Made by a program: the position numbers and the translations under genes
Shown here: piece after piece, positions 6,656 to 8,201 of the stretch
Layout of the letters: the number at the start of each line of letters is the position of its first letter
Position numbering within the stretch: the first letter of the stretch is position 1
Source of the DNA: DATKMP01 sp035541775
GTDB taxonomy: Bacteria; Bacteroidota; Ignavibacteria; UBA10030
Length of the DNA: 8,201 nucleotides
NCBI GenBank assembly: GCA_035541775.1
Contig: DATKMP010000130.1
Span: forward strand, 1-8,201
Direction: 5' to 3'
The notes under the pieces: model-generated
Told to the model about the DNA's origin: nothing
What the model saw: the letters and a program-made list of their open reading frames with translations, nothing else
Database searches by the model: none

Positions 6656-8161
6656 TCATTTCATCAATGATTGAATGATGGATGGCGCATGTGCAAGTGC
6701 GTCGTCAAGTTTTGCGATATCTTTGCCGCCGGCCGTTGCAAGATGCGGGCGTCCGCCGCCGCCGCCGCCAAGCAGTTTGGCAACCGCACCGACGATTTTT
6801 CCTGCTTCGGCTTTCTTTGATTTTACTAAATCATCGGTGACAACGCAAACCAATTGCACTTTGTCTTCGACAACGGTTGCGAGCAATCCGATGCCGCTGC
6901 CGAGTTTCGAGCGCAATGAATCGCCGAGCGCTTTTAATTCATCGACTGATGAGGCGGTTACGTTGGATACAACGATTTTGATACCGCCAATTTCTTTTGC
7001 GGAGGCAATCAAGGTATCGATGGAACCGGAAAGAGATTGAAGGCGGTATTTTGCAATTTCTTTTTCATAAGACTTTTTTGTCTCGGAAATTGTCGAAAGA
7101 AGTTCGTTTAATTCAGCTTTGTGAGAATCTAATTGCCGGAAGCAGGCATCAAGTTCCGACGATGCATGATTCGGAATGTTTGTCAATTGCTTTAAGTTGA
7201 TTAACCGTTCTTCGAAACCATTGATGGAAAAATGTGCGAGTTCGGATTCATGCGAACCTACCGAAACAAGATCGTTCTTGAGCGCGGCTAATTCATCATA
7301 TTGCTTAAATGCAAGATTCAATTGTTCGAAGAATTTTTCTTCCTGTTCTTTTAAGAATGATACGGTATAATTTCCCGTCACTGCTTCAATACGCCGCACA
7401 CCGCTGGCAACACTGCCTTCGCTACGGATTTTGAAATATTGAATCTCGCCGGTGTTATTCACGTGTGTGCCTCCGCAAAATTCCGTGCTAAACTTTCCGA
7501 ACTGAATAACGTTCACACGCTCGCCGTATTTATCGCCGAAGAACATCAATGCACCGGTCTTCTTTCCTTCTTCGATGGGAATATTATTGAGTCCTTGTGT
7601 GCGCGCAATATTCTCGCGAATCTTTTCGTTCACGATTGTTTCGATCTGTCGAATCTCTTCATCCGAGACTTTGGCGAAGTGCGCGAAATCGAAACGTAAA
7701 TATTCCGGAGCAACGAATGATCCCGCCTGATGTACGTGTGTACCAAGCACAGTTCTCAACGCGCCGTGTAATAAATGTGTTGCGGAGTGATTACGCATGA
7801 TAGCAAGCCGTCGCTCGGTATCTACCTGCGCTTTTACTTTATCACCGATGTGTAACGCTGCGCTTTCAATTTTGTGGCCGAAAATGGAATCATCTTTTTG
7901 CGTATCGACAACTTTTATTTTATTTCCATTTGCAACAAGCACGCCGGTATCGCCGATTTGTCCGCCCGATTCAGCGTAGAAGGGAGTTTTATCTAAAACA
8001 GCATATCCATCGACAAGATCGATAACCGTTGCATCAGATTCGAACGCGGAATAACCAAGGAATTCTGTTTTTGGCGCTTTCACCTTCTCGGAAGAAAATT
8101 TTAATTCTGCATACGCCGTATCTTTACCGGAAGCGCGCGAGCGTTCCTTTTGTTCTTCCAT
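6656..8161 (-). CDS. alaS: Alanyl-tRNA synthetase, C-terminal part (editing and C-Ala domains)
   Basis: Numbered from the internal Met at 8161 (501 residues). Residues 1-25 are the end of the helical tRNA-recognition domain (MEEQKERSRA). Residues 35-115 are the beta-barrel with FYAESGGQIGDTG (61-73). Residues 120-265 are the editing (tRNA_SAD) domain with the zinc and editing motifs His125-x3-His129 (RNHSATHLLH) and Cys229-x3-His233 (FCGGTHV), plus GSVASGVRRIEAVTG. Residues 270-375 are a charged, probably coiled-coil linker. The C-Ala/DHHA1 domain ends with GGGGGGRP (465-472) and ATAGGKD. It charges tRNA-Ala and clears mischarged Ser or Gly. The catalytic domain lies beyond the window. The Met at 8161 is surely not the native start: there is no Shine-Dalgarno site and alanyl-synthetase-like sequence continues upstream to an in-frame TAA at 8192. 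So the gene is either interrupted or holds a sequence error. It is the first visible gene of the minus-strand operon. Confidence 0.9.
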   Translation of the reverse strand: MEEQKERSRASGKDTAYAELKFSSEKVKAPKTEFLGYSAFESDATVIDLVDGYAVLDKTPFYAESGGQIGDTGVLVANGNKIKVVDTQKDDSIFGHKIESAALHIGDKVKAQVDTERRLAIMRNHSATHLLHGALRTVLGTHVHQAGSFVAPEYLRFDFAHFAKVSDEEIRQIETIVNEKIRENIARTQGLNNIPIEEGKKTGALMFFGDKYGERVNVIQFGKFSTEFCGGTHVNNTGEIQYFKIRSEGSVASGVRRIEAVTGNYTVSFLKEQEEKFFEQLNLAFKQYDELAALKNDLVSVGSHESELAHFSINGFEERLINLKQLTNIPNHASSELDACFRQLDSHKAELNELLSTISETKKSYEKEIAKYRLQSLSGSIDTLIASAKEIGGIKIVVSNVTASSVDELKALGDSLRSKLGSGIGLLATVVEDKVQLVCVVTDDLVKSKKAEAGKIVGAVAKLLGGGGGGRPHLATAGGKDIAKLDDALAHAPSIIQSLMK

Positions 8162-8191
8162 TAATGTGTTAAACGCATCGACATCGACTTT

Positions 8192-8194
8192 TTA
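8192..8194 (-). other. alaS: In-frame TAA inside alaS (nonsense, error or recoding)
   Basis: Reading the minus strand in the alaS frame, the last bases of the window give R-G-stop-K-V-D-V-D-A-F-N-T-L-M-E-E-Q-K-E-R. Alanyl-tRNA synthetases commonly have R-G/N-hydrophobic-x-V-D-x-x-x-F-x-x-x-M-E-x-Q-R here, so the stop replaces one residue within conserved sequence. TAA differs by one base from TTA (Leu) and from TAT or TAC (Tyr), both of which fit. A five-A run (minus strand) overlaps the stop, so an indel error is also possible. Only seven bases upstream are visible. Confidence 0.7.
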
Positions 8195-8201
8195 GCCGCG
8201 T

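Noticed and set aside
6750..6775. GCC-repeat tract that looks like a microsatellite
   Set aside because: It encodes the six-glycine GGGGGGRP motif typical of the alanyl-tRNA synthetase C-terminal domain, so it is ordinary coding sequence.

Overview
The window most likely comes from a Gram-negative bacterium of the FCB group (Bacteroidota / Ignavibacteriota / Chlorobi-like). This is inferred from four things: an outer-membrane barrel protein that ends in an aromatic residue, a TonB-type energy transducer, a group II geranylgeranylglyceryl-phosphate-type synthase of the kind seen in Bacteroidetes relatives, and heptose isomerase GmhA. GC content looks intermediate. No tRNA, rRNA, CRISPR array or insertion sequence was found, and coding density is very high: the longest gap between genes is about 110 bases.

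Left half (1-3492, + strand): three co-directional envelope genes. First is a 5'-truncated TonB-dependent-receptor-like barrel. It keeps a signal peptide and a TonB-box-like segment but shows no recognisable plug. Next is a membrane-anchored SPOR-domain protein with a strong ribosome binding site. Last is a TonB-family protein with a Gly/Ser-rich linker. They plausibly act together across the periplasm: TonB energises the barrel, while the SPOR protein binds the peptidoglycan between them.

Right half (8201-3503, - strand): a tight gene string, read right to left. It holds alaS (C-terminal part), the prenylglyceryl-phosphate synthase, gmhA, a polyprenyl-phosphate hexose-1-phosphate transferase and a small histidine-rich membrane protein. 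Gaps are 7, -4, 6 and 21 bases, so this looks like one transcription unit. Its theme is envelope lipid and glycan synthesis, attached to a tRNA synthetase gene. The two halves converge with only 10 bases between stop codons, and an intrinsic terminator for the + strand overlaps the ends of both convergent genes.

The most notable anomaly is at the right edge. The alaS reading frame has an in-frame TAA (8192-8194), and AlaRS-like sequence continues on both sides of it. This is a nonsense mutation, a sequencing error or a split/recoded gene. The other points of interest are the plug-less barrel and the unidentified small membrane protein. I did not find a clearly new defence or mobile system.
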